Shown here: piece after piece, positions 31,594-43,409 of the stretch | How the letters are laid out: each line of letters opens with the position of its first letter | How positions within the stretch are numbered: position 1 is the first letter of the stretch | Assembly: GCA_033782935.1 (NCBI GenBank) | Contig: JAWQEG010000501.1 | Span: 1,383,001 to 1,447,000 of the forward strand | Length of the DNA: 64,000 nucleotides | Origin: Petrolisthes cinctipes | Lineage: Eukaryota; Arthropoda; Malacostraca; Decapoda; Porcellanidae | Direction: 5' to 3' | The notes under the pieces: model-generated | What the model saw: only the letters and a program-made list of their open reading frames with translations | Databases searched by the model: none | What the model was told of the DNA's origin: nothing | Translations under genes and position numbers: made by a program

Positions 31594-33382
31594 ATGGGTA
31601 GAAAAAGAAAGTGTAAACAATCGAAATGGCCCAGGAACGTTGCTAAAACAAATAGAAACTCGGGAGAAAAATACGTGGGTGCCAGGACAAAGAAGCGTAT
31701 GCCTAGTCGGCAAATTGGACCTCCTTGCCATGATGGATGTTTTGACAGAGTGACCCTTCCTGTCATCAGAATAATTTTTAGTGAGTTCTGGTCTATGGCT
31801 AACTATGATGCCCAGACTGCCTATATCCAAAAGCTCGTTCGTAAAGTCAGTGTAAAAAGACATATAGGCCTTCCAAAACGCCAGAGAATCCTGGCAAGCA
31901 ACGCGAATTCAATCTTTCATACAGCGTTGTGTACCAAAATAAAACTTTTCCAGTGTGTAGAACAGCATTCACGTCTATGTTTGGTGTTACTAGAGACCGG
32001 GTAATGTGGGCAGTAAACAAACAAAATGTAACAGATGTTCCTGCCTTGGAACAACGTGGCCGTCACGAATCAGCCAGAAAAATCAAAGGAGATAAGGCAC
32101 AGTGTGTTAGAGACCACATTAAATCACTACAGAGTGACAAGCCACTACAGTCGAGCAAGAAACCCTCACAGGCGTTACTTGGAATGTAATTTGACTATCC
32201 CTAAACTTTATCAGTTTTATGTAGAATGGATGAATATCAATCATCCCGGAACAGAAAAAGTGACCCAAAGTGACCCACAAGACATTCACAAATGAATTCA
32301 ATATTACTTTTCATCCACCAAAATACGACACCTGCAGCACCTGTGATAAATTGACTATTTCAATCAAATCTGCCACTGATGAAACAGCGAGACAACACTT
32401 GCAAGAACAGTTAAGGCAATACAGGGAGAAAGCATCAGAAGGTCAACGATTAATGAAGGAGAAGGAAAATAAGAATAATAATGTAGCTGTTATTTGCATA
32501 GATTTACAGCAGACTATTCCTATACCAAAACTCTCCACAAGTGTTGCATACTACCATCGCAAGTTGTGCATGTATAATTTTTGTATTCATAACGTCAAGA
32601 CAAATACATCAACAATGTTTGTGTGGGACGAGGTTACAGGTGGACGTGGCTCTGTCGAAATAGCTAGCTGTCTTAGGAAGTGGATTGACATCGAGTTTGA
32701 TAAGAAGGCTTTCGAACGTCTAATCGTGTTTAGTGACAATTGTGGAGGCCAAAACAAAAACATAAATATTATACTTAACTATCTCCACGAAGTGCACAGT
32801 GGCCGATTAAAAACCATAGAACATGTGTATCTCATGCCCGGACACTCTTTTTTACCGTGTGACAGTGCATTCGGAAATATTGAAAGGAAATTTATCCGTG
32901 AGAGTAATATTAACGACTTTGACTCGTATTGCAACATTATTCGGTATGCGATTCGTTATCAGTATCCAGTTGTGAGAATGTGCCAGCAAGACTTTTTGAA
33001 CATAGACGTGTTAAAACAATACATAGTGAATCGAAAACCAAAGAGTGAATCTGTATCCTTCATAGAAGCCAGGGTATTTGATTTTGATGATGCATACAAG
33101 GAAGGGTATTTCATTCGGATGGATTATAATGATGCACCATTAAATCCTGTTAGGTTAATGCCAGGGAAGAAAGCCTTCTCGTAAAAGGTATTTAACCTTG
33201 CTTATGTACAACTCTCACAAAAATATAATGCGCCCATTGCCCTGAATGAAGCAAAGATTGTAAGCCTTAAACGATTGCTAGCTTACATTGATACTACAAA
33301 ATACCCGTACATTAAGGACATACTTTCACATCAAGAGAGACTGCCACCAGCAATGAATTGGATGCGGACGACGAGTTACTAG
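31594..33382 (+). pseudogene. DUF7869-like transposase-type protein, frameshifted
   Basis: The N-terminal region has KRKCKQSKWPRNVAKTNRNS and RQIGPPCHDGCFDRV. It continues in a second frame (FPVCRTAFTSMFGV, RGRHESA), then the first again (SHYSRARNPHRRYLECNL), then the frame 32270-33184, which is long and clean. That frame includes KYDTCSTCDKLT, VAVICIDLQQT (acidic), FSDNCGGQNKN (acidic) and HSFLPCDSAFGNIER (acidic), a spacing typical of RNase H-fold enzymes. TAA at 33182 interrupts, but the same frame continues 66 more codons (NLAYVQLSQKYNA...) to TAG 33380-33382. The family is widespread in invertebrates and behaves like a repeat-encoded protein. A transposase role is inference. Confidence 0.7.
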
Positions 33383-34110
33383 ACTATGATTAATTTTCTC
33401 CAGCCCTCCACCTCTATCTTCTCAGATATTATTCTATAGATGTGGGTATACAGTACGTATACTATAATGGAGTACAGTAAGGTCCTGTGGTTTACTTCAG
33501 AGTTGTGTGTGTTGGGGGGGGGGTTGGAGGGGGTGTTCCCGCCTATCGGTCAAGGCCGTCATGACAGCTGCTTGCTTCCCGTTCTATTCTTCCCTCCCTG
33601 CCTCACCCTTCCTGACTGACTGACCTTGAAGTTATGTGTGTTGACTGACTGGTGGGGGTTGGGGGAGGATGGGTTGGTAAGAAGGGAGGTTAGGGGTAAG
33701 GGTGGAATGGGTTGGTGGATGGCTTGGTAGGAAGGAATGAGTGAGGAAAGGTGATGGGGGAAGTAAGAAAGGGAGTGGGGATAGCATGGGATTAATGGTG
33801 TGGAGAAATAGGTAAAAGAAAGAACTGAGAAAGGAAAGATGATAGTAGTGGGATGGAAAGAGAGGGAGATGATGAACGGGTAGAGAGAGAACGAGGGTGG
33901 AATGAGGGAATGAAGTAAGTGGAGTGTGAGAAGAGTGGTAGAGGAAGGATGAGAGAGAAAGAGAACGAGTAGTGGGATGGGACAGAGAGAGAGAGAGAGT
34001 GTACAGTACGTCCTTCTCTCTCTCTCTCTCTTAAGCTGAATGGCGGTGGGGATTTAGTTTGTGTGTGTGTTCTCTCTCTATTTTCTCTTCTATCCAAGCC
34101 TATAATACTG
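33383..34110. other. Intergenic, G-rich and GA-rich low complexity
   Basis: Runs such as GGTTGGGGGAGGATGGG and AGAGAGAGAGAG around 33510-34090. Minus-strand Ser/Pro-rich frames are artefacts. Confidence 0.7.
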
Positions 34111-34911
34111 TATTACAGGACACACAGAGTAGATAACACAATACAACACACACACACACTCGCGTACACTCGTGGTACATAATTTCTGACCAGAAACGAA
34201 CGGCAAGCATCACACACACGTACTGTACCAATGCCGTCTCTACAGAAGGCCTGGGTGTTCGGCATTGATACAGACGTGAAGTCACAAACGCGGGTGGCCG
34301 CCTGAGGGACAGATTATACAGCGCGCCAACTTGCCGAGGCAGCTGGTAGCTCAGTCAGCGTCCATTTTTGCCCTTTTCCAAGGCCAAGGGGTCCCGAATG
34401 TGTTTTGCATGTGCTTTTGGTGTTCCTTGTTTGTTTAACTTCAACTGGATTAAATACAATACAAGGTGAGCATTTTATCTTTGAGTAGTTGCTGTAATTA
34501 AAACAGACAAGCCGTAACTGGTAAACTGTTATCCCAGATCCGTATATTTGAATATCTTGGGAGAAACACGGAGTTATTTGTTGTGGCAGTTCACCTATTC
34601 CATAGTGGTTTTAAGGGGAATGTGTCTTTTGGTCCTTTATAGTGCCATGATTCCTCCAAAGTACGGTACCGGTATGTCAGGAAACGGGACCAGGTTAACA
34701 ATAATAATGGTGTCCTTTTGCTTGGAATAGTTTCGATTATACTGTGGAGCTGCTATAACGAAACAGGAGGATAAGGTATATCTGTTATAATATAGCTGTA
34801 GTATGAAATATGGTGCTGACGTGGGCAAATCTTAAATCCCAGGTTAGGTTAGGTATGGTAACTTAAAAGTTCTTTCCTCACAATACTTTGGCCAAAAATT
34901 ATTAGAACAAT
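34111..34911. other. Intergenic, possible untranslated first exon
   Basis: CpG-richer segment 34230-34400, followed by a donor-like AAG/GTGAGC at about 34463-34471. No coding frame. The motif TTCCTCCAAAGTA at 34651-34663 recurs at 56480 and 57295. Confidence 0.35.
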
Positions 34912-35325
34912 TATAAGTGCCAATGAAAAAGTTAATTAAATTGTAAAAATCCAAGTGAAACTGTTCTTCAGAATTATGTTGTGTGACACAAGCCTACAAA
35001 TTATATTATACATTTTGTGCTGTACGTTATTATATTTTCTTAATACTGTATACCTCAGTACCTGTCATCAGTTATTATCCTGCCAAAGTTTCATCTCCTT
35101 ACCTTACACAGTTACACTATATTATGAGTGCCTATGAACAAGTTAAGTAAGTTGAAAGACTCCAAGTGGAACTGGTTTTCAGAATTATGGTGTGTGACAC
35201 AAGCCTATACATTATGTGATACATTTTGTGCTGTACGTTATTATATTTTCTTAATATACCTCAGTACTTGTCATCAATAAGTATCCTACCAAAGTTTCAT
35301 CTCCTTACCTTACACTATAGAGTAC
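34912..35325. repeat. Tandem duplication of a 210 bp segment
   Basis: 34912-35121 and 35122-35325 align almost throughout (ATGAGTGCC/ATAAGTGCC starts; TGTGTGACACAAGCCTA; ATTTTGTGCTGTACGTTATT). A similar 185 bp duplication (CTAAACATGAACAGATCT) is at about 35747 and 35932. Confidence 0.8.
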
Positions 35326-35527
35326 AGGATGTCCCCCCAAAATGTGCCATTACTCATATACAAGTATTTTGTTTTGATTTTGGTGTTTATTGACATAGAT
35401 ACAAGTCTAATGAGTTAGAGAAAATAACATAACTAATATATACATAGGTCTATATAGATATTTTAATCTATGTATCTATGAATAATGTCCAGTTAAAAAG
35501 TACTGTACATTTCTTTGGGACACCCTA
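35325..35527. mobile_element. Short TIR element, mariner-like ends
   Basis: AGGATGTCCC at the left and the reverse complement of AGGGTGTCCC at the right, each continued by A-rich/AAATGT bases, with TA next to both ends. About 200 bp, no coding capacity. Confidence 0.45.
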
Positions 35528-36292
35528 TATTTATTATGATATAGTGTAAGGGAAGGAGAGGAAACCATATGGAAGGATACCAGTACTAATTTATTACAAG
35601 TACAGTAGGCCTGTTGAGATGTATAAAGGAAATATAATACTGTACAGTACTGTTGCCTATATATGATGCTGCAGTACTGGTAGAATAATTTTATTGTTTT
35701 TTTTATGTTCTTTTGTGTACAGCCTACAGTACAGTCAGCACTGTACTAAACATGAACAGATCTGTATTCTTTAAATTATATATTGTACAGTACAGTACAT
35801 TCTTCCTACAGTATAAATCTAATGACATTTCATATAGGAGGCCCATTTATGTACAGTATTTATATTTTTGTACCCACGTTTTTTAAAATGCCTTTGTATT
35901 TTTGTACCAAGCTTTATGTATGATTTCCTATCTAAACATGAACAGATCTTTATCCACTGAAATGCTGAATATTTTTCCTACAGTATAAATCCCATATGAG
36001 GCCAACTTAAACATTTTTATGATAGTAGTTAAAAATAAAATATATGTTGTACTCCAGTGTGTATTTTTACCCGTTATTATTATTATTATTTCACATGGTG
36101 TTGAGACTGAATGTTCTGCCCAAGTACACATAATTAACTACATAAATAATATAATTGGAAAGTGATACTAAGAAAAACCAATAACAGCTGTAGGGAAAGT
36201 AAGAGGCACTGATAAAATTAAGGAAACAATGGTAAGGAAATCACCAGCCCACCCGCGACTGTGACGTCATCAATCCCACACCCAGGCCTTAA

Positions 36293-36894
36293 CCCCTTAG
36301 GACCGATTGACTGACATGTCGGTGATAAAAAAATTAATCGTTCCCTCCGAATAACCGACATGTCAACGTACCTACAAAAAACTGTAGCGAGTAGCTAGCG
36401 AGCTGGCGTTGGTAACGATGGAAAGCTAACGTCCTTGAGAAAAGGTTGGACTGTGGTAGTGGTGTCTGGCAGCTGCGTATGCCAACAAGGAAATATCTCA
36501 CCACTACATGGTGTTTTCTTATGTTTCTCGTATCTCTGCTGTCTACTATACTCCAGGAGAGTCTAGACAGACAAAATTACACTGAAATACGTTTATTATC
36601 ATTGATAACCACTTAAACGCATTATTTAGGTGTTTATATACATGTTTATAGCGTACACAGAGCGTATGAGGTTTTCTTTCATGCGTTTCAGGGGATACTA
36701 TTTATTTATTTTCGGACTTTGACACTCTGTCATACGCAAACGCGTAAACCTAGGAGGCTCCCGTTTTCAGTTCCTGGTGTGTAAATTCAAGCTCTTTCAT
36801 TCTGTAAGAACAAAATTTGCCTACATGAAAGTTGAAAATTGACCCCCAGAAGTCGACTGGGGATGAAAAAAAAAAAGAAGTCGGTCCTAAGGGG
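36293..36894. mobile_element. 602 bp piggyBac-type MITE with TTAA target duplication
   Basis: Perfect 14 bp terminal inverted repeats CCCCTTAGGACCGA, flanked by TTAA at 36289-36292 and 36895-36898. TTAA duplication and CCC-starting ends define the piggyBac superfamily. There is no transposase ORF. It includes a second inverted pair near the left end (GACATGTCGG and CCGACATGTC). The ends do not obviously match anything around the 1.2-2.9 kb transposase. Confidence 0.88.
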
Positions 36895-37158
36895 TTAAGA
36901 TCAAGATGGCATTGACTGTACCCGGCATTCGAACTCAGCCTCTATAGTTTGGTGTACTGGATGGGGAAATGAACAATACAAGGCGATTCGAAGCTTTCTG
37001 CTTCTCACACTCTGGTCAGAAATTATGTATCACGAGATTCCCGAGTGTACACTGGCGGTCAGAAGTTGTGTCCTGATACCCTGACGCGACGAATCGCAAC
37101 CAGATGAGTTGAAAGGTTCGAACAAAGGTGCACCTTGCGCCTCTCTCCTCACAACGTA

Positions 37159-37846
37159 CAGTCGGCAAAAAAAGTTTCGTTACCACCCCTACGTTAATTT
37201 TACCATGGGTAAGCCCGGTAGGGTTGGTACTCCGCCAACATGCAGCTGTGACTCGTGTCATCCAGGACATGCTGGACGGGAATTGTCATTGCCCCGGCAG
37301 TGTCAACTTTTATATATCAAATGTTTAGCTGATTTTAAATTAAATTTTGAGTGTTGAAGAACTCTTACTATTTATCTATTCATTATTAAACATAAGAAAA
37401 TGAGTTTGAGTATTTTAGAACAAGAAAAACCTTGAAATTCCCAGAAAAAGCAGCACTGGGTAAAATTACGTCACTCCTACTTGCCTGCCCATTAGACACT
37501 GAGGGGTCCGGGAGGGTGACGGAGGTATATATGACACTCGCGCCCATGGAGGTAGTATAGGTGGAGGCGCCAGTAGGACCTGATTTGTGAAGCCACCAAT
37601 CTGTCATTACCAGTGCCTTTGTATGTCAGGTCAGAAGTCTACTTTTACTGAAACATATCTTGGTGTCCGCCATATTGAAGGCGCCGAAAATGACAGTTCG
37701 GCGGCTTCACTTTACTCCCCTGGATAGTGAGCCATGGCGACTCCACCTAGGATATACTACCTCCATGCTCGCATCACACCTGACTCACCAGTCAGGCCTA
37801 CCAACATTACATCACACTGTTAAAAGGATGGTAACGAAACTATAGC
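37159..37846. mobile_element. Possible degraded Tc1-like element
   Basis: The left end CAGTCGGC then AAAAAAAGTTTCGTTACC follows a TA. The right end has GGTAACGAAACT in inverse orientation. An internal frame contains AVTRVIQDMLDG. It is too decayed to prove a transposase. Confidence 0.35.
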
Positions 37847-37869
37847 TATATCAATTTTAACATATAGTA

Positions 37870-39280
37870 CCAGTGATTTACTTTTATTTGTACAGTAGTT
37901 CCGCATAATTATGCTATTAAGGATTTATAATTTTGTGTACAACAGTTTTTTTGATAACATTGTAATGTGTTTTGTTTAGAGGTTTGGGTAATGTTTTTAT
38001 TGTGTACTGAACATAAAATTTAATGTAACGGGAAGGTTTTATATTATATTTTTAGTCACATTTGTATTATACTAAGTTAAGTCAAAGTTTTTTTTTACTT
38101 TGATCATAAACAATTAATCATAAACTCTGATAATTTTATGTATCATGAAATGAAGAGGCCTAACCTAAAGCACCAGCCTATATATTGGTGAAATTCTTTT
38201 ACCGTACTTGATAATGAACCCCAGCTAACTTATCAAAGTGTTATAGGGTTAATTCCACAGTGGTTGGTATAATTATAACTTAGTGGTTTGTAATAAGCAC
38301 GCAAACGAAAGAATCTTAGCCGTGTAAATGACTTATGGGTGAATTATTTAATGAATCTAGTGAGTAAACTATGCTGTGATCATCAATATCTAACTGTTGG
38401 ATAGATTTTGTGAATGTGGATACTAGAGTACCTTTTGGAAAATAATGAAGCCTTACAAGTGTGGTTGGTTGGGAAGCTAACAAACGAATACGACTGTGGA
38501 ATTTACCCATAAAGTTATAGTGTACTTACCAATGTGGTGTATGAAGGAAGAATATGAAGTGTTTTATATCAAGTCCACATCAGATACCAGGGAGTATAAT
38601 GGCCGGGGTAAAACCTTCAGTTATATTATCTTCACTATAACCTTTAACCATAATATATATTTGTATATAGGCATATAGCCTATAATAACACAACACAACC
38701 GTAATAAAACACACCAGGGAGTATAATTATAATTATAATTATAATTATACATGCCGGGGTATATTTTCAAGTTATATGGTCTTCACTATTAACCATAATA
38801 TATATTTAGAACACAACACAACCATAATAATTGTGTATAACTTATTACAACACACCACAACCGTAATAAATATTGCTGATATCTAACACAACGTAACAAC
38901 GTAAATAACAGCAATATACCATAATAAATAACACAGCAAGAGTAACACACCTATTCACACCACAATTTCAGAATCAACTGTGATATATAATTTAAATATT
39001 TAATTTCATATTTTGTGCGTGTGTGTGTGTGTGTTATAACCACACCCACAGTTCCAATGGACATATTCTATTGGTTACTGTTCACACTTACCATCAAGTA
39101 TCATCCAATCATATAACACTAAACTAAAGGGGGCGGAGTCTATACTCATCTTCACAATATGTTGACACTTATATTAATTATTAATCCATTGTGTGTTTTT
39201 TTTTTTTTCAGTGATCATGTAATATCATCTTAATCATTATCAATACACATTTACTTTTTACAAGGTATGGACAGACTCTA
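37870..39280 (+). mobile_element. Deleted relative of the 14 kb inverted-repeat element
   Basis: 37870-38215 matches 18180-18560, and 38510-39280 matches 25150-25850 in the same orientation and order. The 6.5 kb between them in the large copy, including the nested winged-helix element, is replaced by about 300 bp. This shows the large element is a dispersed family and that the 21-24 kb element is not an obligate part of it. Confidence 0.75.
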
Positions 39281-39897
39281 TAATATAGTACCAGTGTAGT
39301 ACCCCCAACACGTAAAGGGTCCAGTTCCGAGGTTAGCCTATACATTTTAAAGTTCAGGCAGAACCTTAGTGGGTCTGCAGACTGTAGGGTTACTGGCTAC
39401 CCTAGGACTCCTACCCTCACTCCACCCCTATAACGTTAGGGACTAAGGGTTATTATACTGCACCAGTGAGAGAATAAGAAAAGCAACCACATAAAGAAAA
39501 ACAAAGCTCAACCACAATATTATTAAAACCGAAAGGGGAGGCCGATGAAATGGCTACCTCCCCGCCCAACATCTGATCTGATCTGATCTGTACCTTCTGA
39601 AGAATGATGGGAGATGAAGAGTTGCCACTTGCCTACCATTGCATCATAATTGTATACCTTTGGTAAACACAACCTGATCCCAAACAAAAATGTTACAATA
39701 TTAAGGCCCCCATAGGTGACAAATAAAGGAGTTTGAGGGAGAGTTCATTGAACTTTGTAGACAACGAGTAAGGATGTGTACTATTTCCTATAATTATGAC
39801 CAATCTTCTTATTAATTTATAGATACCTCTGTGTCCTGGGTGCCCCTTCTCTGCGTGACAGGTTACACGGGGATACAGGGAGTCTAAAGCCGTGATT
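39281..39897. other. Intergenic
   Basis: No gene. It contains four tandem GATCT units (39570-39590) and C-rich/G-rich short words. Confidence 0.45.
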
Positions 39898-40255
39898 TGA
39901 GGCAGAGGAGGGTCTGGGGGATGAAGGAGGAACTGTAGGGCGTTGGTTGGTGTTTGTGACGGTCTGACTGAGGGAGAGGAGGGTCTGGGGGTGAAGGAGG
40001 AACTGTAGGGCGTTGGTTGATGTTTGTGACGGTCTGACTGAGGCAGAGGAGGGTCTGGGGGGTGAAGGAGGAACTGTAGGGCGTTGGTTGGTGTTTGTGA
40101 CGGTCTGACTGAGGGAGAGGAGGGTCTGGGGGTGAAGGAGGAACTGTAGGGCGTTGGTTGATGTTTGTGACGGTCTGACTGAGGGAAAGGAGGGTCTGGG
40201 GGTGAAGGAGGAACTGTTGGTTGGTGTTTGTGACGGCCTGACTGAGGCAGAGAAG
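39898..40255. repeat. 70 bp minisatellite, about five copies
   Basis: Unit GGTCTGGGGGTGAAGGAGGA, AACTGTAGGGCGTTGGTTG, TGTTTGTGACGGTCTGACTG. Starts of GGTCTGACTG fall at 39961, 40031, 40102 and 40172. The minus-strand frames are repeat artefacts. Confidence 0.95.
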
Positions 40256-40635
40256 TATGAGAGAGGAGTATTAAAGTGAGGAGCATTTGCTTCGGGGGAG
40301 GATGCACACACCCTAATAATAACACACACTTTATCACTCTATAAATATATTACCTTAATGACCATTACGTAGTATATAGACGTTAATCACAAATAACAAA
40401 CCCATTTACTGCTATATCTTTAATTCAGTAGGTAGTATTGTATGTTCATTAACCTTTGTCAGGTTTTACCACATTAGTCTATAGACTAATAGGTTTGAGA
40501 TATACCGATTTAAATAACTTATATTCAACGATCAACTGTCATACTATTTACCAAAGTTACACTTAATTCTGTAATATTGTGCTAAATTATTGTATGACTA
40601 ATTAAGAATATGATGCTTTATTCGTCACATGAATA

Positions 40636-40805
40636 CTTTGACGTAGGTATCGGCAGTAACAATACTGTAATAACGTAACGTATATATAACAACTGACGTA
40701 GGTATCGGCAGTAACAGTACTGTAATAACGTAACGTATATATAACAACTGACGTAGGTATCGGCAGTAACAGTACTGTAATAACGTAACGTATATATAAC
40801 AACTT
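40636..40805. repeat. Tandem repeat, about 54-57 bp, three copies
   Basis: Unit TGACGTAGGTATCGGCAGTA, ACAGTACTGTAATAACGTAA, CGTATATATAACAAC. Confidence 0.93.
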
Positions 40806-40855
40806 CGATGTAGGGAAATGACGTTCCCATCGGCCACCATTCTTGTTATGGTAAA

Positions 40856-41096
40856 ATATAGCTATATTTACCTTGGTACAGTCCAAGGTAACTATAGCTA
40901 TATTTACCTTGGTACAGTCCAAGGTAAATATAGCTATATTTACCTTGGTACAGTCCAAGGTAAATATAGCTATATTTACCTTGGTACAGTCCAAGGTAAA
41001 TATAGCTATATTTACCTTGGTACAGTCCAAGGTAATTATAGCTATAGTTACCTTGGTACAGTCCAAGGTAATTATAGCTATATTTACCTTGGTACA
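40856..41096. repeat. 36 bp satellite whose unit is self-complementary
   Basis: Six to seven copies of a 36 bp unit (GGTACAG at 40875, 40911 and so on). Across a unit boundary TATAGCTATATTTACCTTGG pairs perfectly with CCAAGGTAAATATAGCTATA around a six-base TACAGT loop, giving 20 bp hairpin arms. The period is a multiple of three, so both strands stay open as 12-residue peptide repeats, which I treat as a by-product. Confidence 0.93.
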
Positions 41097-41184
41097 GTCA
41101 GCCTTGTATCCCCTACGAGTGAGGGTTTAGGACCACACTCTCAAACAATAACAATGAGCTGTATGTACAATACCTCTTGTCTGT

Positions 41185-41726
41185 CCAGAGTACTGTAGCC
41201 TTCTGGTACAGTGATACTACAGCCTTCCTACCAGGCTACCACCACACTCTCTAACAATAACAATGAGCTGTACCTCTTGTCTGTCCAGAGTACTGTAGCC
41301 TACTGTAGCCTTCCTACCAGGCTACCACCACACTCTCTAACAATAACAATGAGCTGTACCTCTTGTCTGTCCAGAGTACTGTAGCCTACTGTAGCCTTCC
41401 TACCAGGCTACCACCACACTCTCTAACAATAACAATGAGCTGTACCTCTTGTCTGTCCAGAGTACTGTAGCCTACTGTAGCCTTCCTACCAGGCTACCAC
41501 CACACTCTCTAACAATAACAATGAGCTGTACCTCTTGTCTGTCCAGAGTACTGTAGCCTACTGTAGCCTTCCTACCAGGCTACCACCACACTCTCTAACA
41601 ATAACAATGAGCTGTACCTCTTGTCTGTCCAGAGTACTGTAGCCTACTGTAGCCTTCCTACCAGGCTACCACCACACTCTCTAACAATAACAATGAGCTG
41701 TACCTCTTCTCTGTCCAGAGTCTTGT
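41185..41726. repeat. 86 bp minisatellite, about six copies
   Basis: Unit CCAGAGTACTGTAGCC, TTCCTACCAGGCTACCACCA, CACTCTCTAACAATAACAAT, GAGCTGTACCTCTTGTCTGT. Boundaries at about 41285, 41371, 41457 and so on. Confidence 0.95.
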
Positions 41727-41818
41727 ACTGGTGCTATAGCCTTCCTACCACTTTGTTAAAAAGGAAATGTAGTAGTGATAATGATGATGATATTATTACA
41801 ACAATGTTCATCGTAGGT

Positions 41819-42039
41819 CAGCGGTTCTTAACCTGGGGGTCACGAAATACAAATTCTAAAATTTTCCTTTATAAGTAGTTTCAGATTGCACCTATGATTG
41901 CTCATATTTCTAAACAAATTCCCCCAGTTGCTTAGGCTCGCTTCACTTGCCCCCCCCCCCCCTGTGCAAGGAGGTCACAACACTGCCCAGGAATATGTCA
42001 GTGGGTCATAGTGGTAAAAAGATTAAGTAAGAACCACTG
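41819..42039. mobile_element. 221 bp hAT-type MITE with 8 bp target duplication
   Basis: The ends are CAGCGGTTCTTA and, inverted, CAGTGGTTCTTA. The duplication is TCGTAGGT (41811-41818) and TCTTAGGT (42040-42047), one mismatch. The interior AACCTGGGGGTCACG and GGTCATAG resemble short hAT derivatives found in many animals. It lies inside a tandem array whose unit contains TTCATCTTAGGT. Confidence 0.75.
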
Positions 42040-42240
42040 TCTTAGGTGTTGATAGTAACAGTACCATAATAATGTAACGTATTATATAACAATGTTCATC
42101 TTAGGTGTTAATAGTAACAATAACACAATAATGTAACAATGTTCATCTTAAGTATTGATAATAACAATAACACAATAATGTAACGTATATATAACAATGT
42201 TCATCTTAGGTGTTAATAGTAACAGTAACACAATAAGTAC
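42040..42240. repeat. Tandem repeat around TTCATCTTAGGTGTTAATAG
   Basis: Three to four imperfect units of 55-80 bp (ATAACAATGTTCATCTTAGG, TAGTAACA, CAATAATGTAACG). Confidence 0.85.
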
Positions 42241-42715
42241 AAAAACAAAAATAACCTGGAAATATTAAAAGTTTGTATGTATGAGCAGTTTATAGTGATG
42301 TGAGGAGTGGAGCGGTTAGTCAGAGACAACTTTAGTCACTGGAGTAAAGTCAGGCCACCAGAGTCAAGTGTGGTGGGCCGTGACTAATCTGTTTGTTATA
42401 ATGTTACACTATAACAGAGTGTTATTGTAACAACACTATTATAGTATAGTGGCCACGTGTTATATGACAAAGGGACATCAAAAGAACATAGCCAAGATAA
42501 AGAGGACCAAACAGATTACATTATATTAACACTAACATTAAATAATCAAAGCTTCCATTCTAAAGATCTTATATTTACGGTAATACAGGTCTACATTGTT
42601 ACTTTACCATTATAATAATACCGTACTGTATATATGACACATCTACCATTCTGGAACACAAGCTGAGAAAAACAGTATTCGTCTTTGTCCTATATTTCTC
42701 TTCTCTCCATCTTAT
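42241..42715. other. Intergenic, AT-rich
   Basis: Nothing recognised. Confidence 0.5.
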
Positions 42716-42935
42716 TCAGTACCTCCATCTGTCCAGGCTCACCTTAACCTGTCCTATACTTTATTTTGACTATAGTACTACCTCCATCTGTCCAGACTCA
42801 CATCAACCTGTCCTATACTTTATTTTGACTATAGTACCTCCATCTGTCCAGACTCACCTTAACCTGTCCTATACTTTATTTTGACTATAGTACCTCCATC
42901 TGTCCAGACTCACCTCAATCTGTCCTATACATTAC
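42716..42935. repeat. Tandem repeat, about 58 bp, four copies
   Basis: Unit GTACCTCCATCTGTCCAGAC, TCACCTTAACCTGTCCTATA, CTTTATTTTGACTATA. Confidence 0.93.
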
Positions 42936-43196
42936 CCAAACTGTTTAGTGACAATGTATTTTATTGTCTGCCGAGTGTAGAAATTATTCACCTTTTGGGT
43001 GACATAGGTCAGGGCGAGATTAATAATTAAGGAGCGGCTGACGAGCTTCTTGCCAATACCAAGATGGAGGACTGGACTTCACTTTTCTGGCCGTGTGCCG
43101 TCTCCTCCTATTCTACCTCCATGGTTGTCTCTCTGACCTCCTCCAAGACATCTTCAGGAGAAATGGCTTACCACCAATAGCCATTTCTCCTGATCT

Positions 43197-43409
43197 ACAA
43201 CCACCACCACAACAACCACCACCGCCAAGAAACGAGGCAGTAGACTAAATATAAGACAGCATGGTGGGGGAGGAACAGAGCAAACACGTCAACAACCTTG
43301 ACTCCGGCACACTGTCCACACCATATACTACCTCCATGGTCCACACCATGGATGTAGTATATAGCTCCATGGTCCACACCATGGAGGTAGTATATAGCTC
43401 CATGGTCCA
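43197..43409. repeat. Left flank of the LTR element, including palindromic CCATGGAGGTAGTATA satellite
   Basis: This 213 bp segment (starting ACAACCACCACCACAACAAC) is repeated at 48953-49165 next to the second LTR. Its last 95 bases are units of the palindromic satellite expanded at 50339-50740. The last five bases, GTCCA, are the target duplication of the LTR element. A 14 bp hairpin (CAGGAGAAATGGCT/AGCCATTTCTCCTG) lies just before it at about 43155-43192. Confidence 0.85.

Noticed and set aside
36961..37870. A Tc1 transposase gene
   Set aside because: Only end-like motifs and a short RVIQDMLDG match are visible. The frames are broken and short, so I list only a possible element.
40602..41198. 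Periodic peptides on both strands (12-residue repeats)
   Set aside because: The 36 bp palindromic satellite has a period divisible by three. The repeat explains the open frames.
40600..42240. CRISPR array
   Set aside because: The repeats are contiguous tandem units without unique spacers, and the sequence is eukaryotic.
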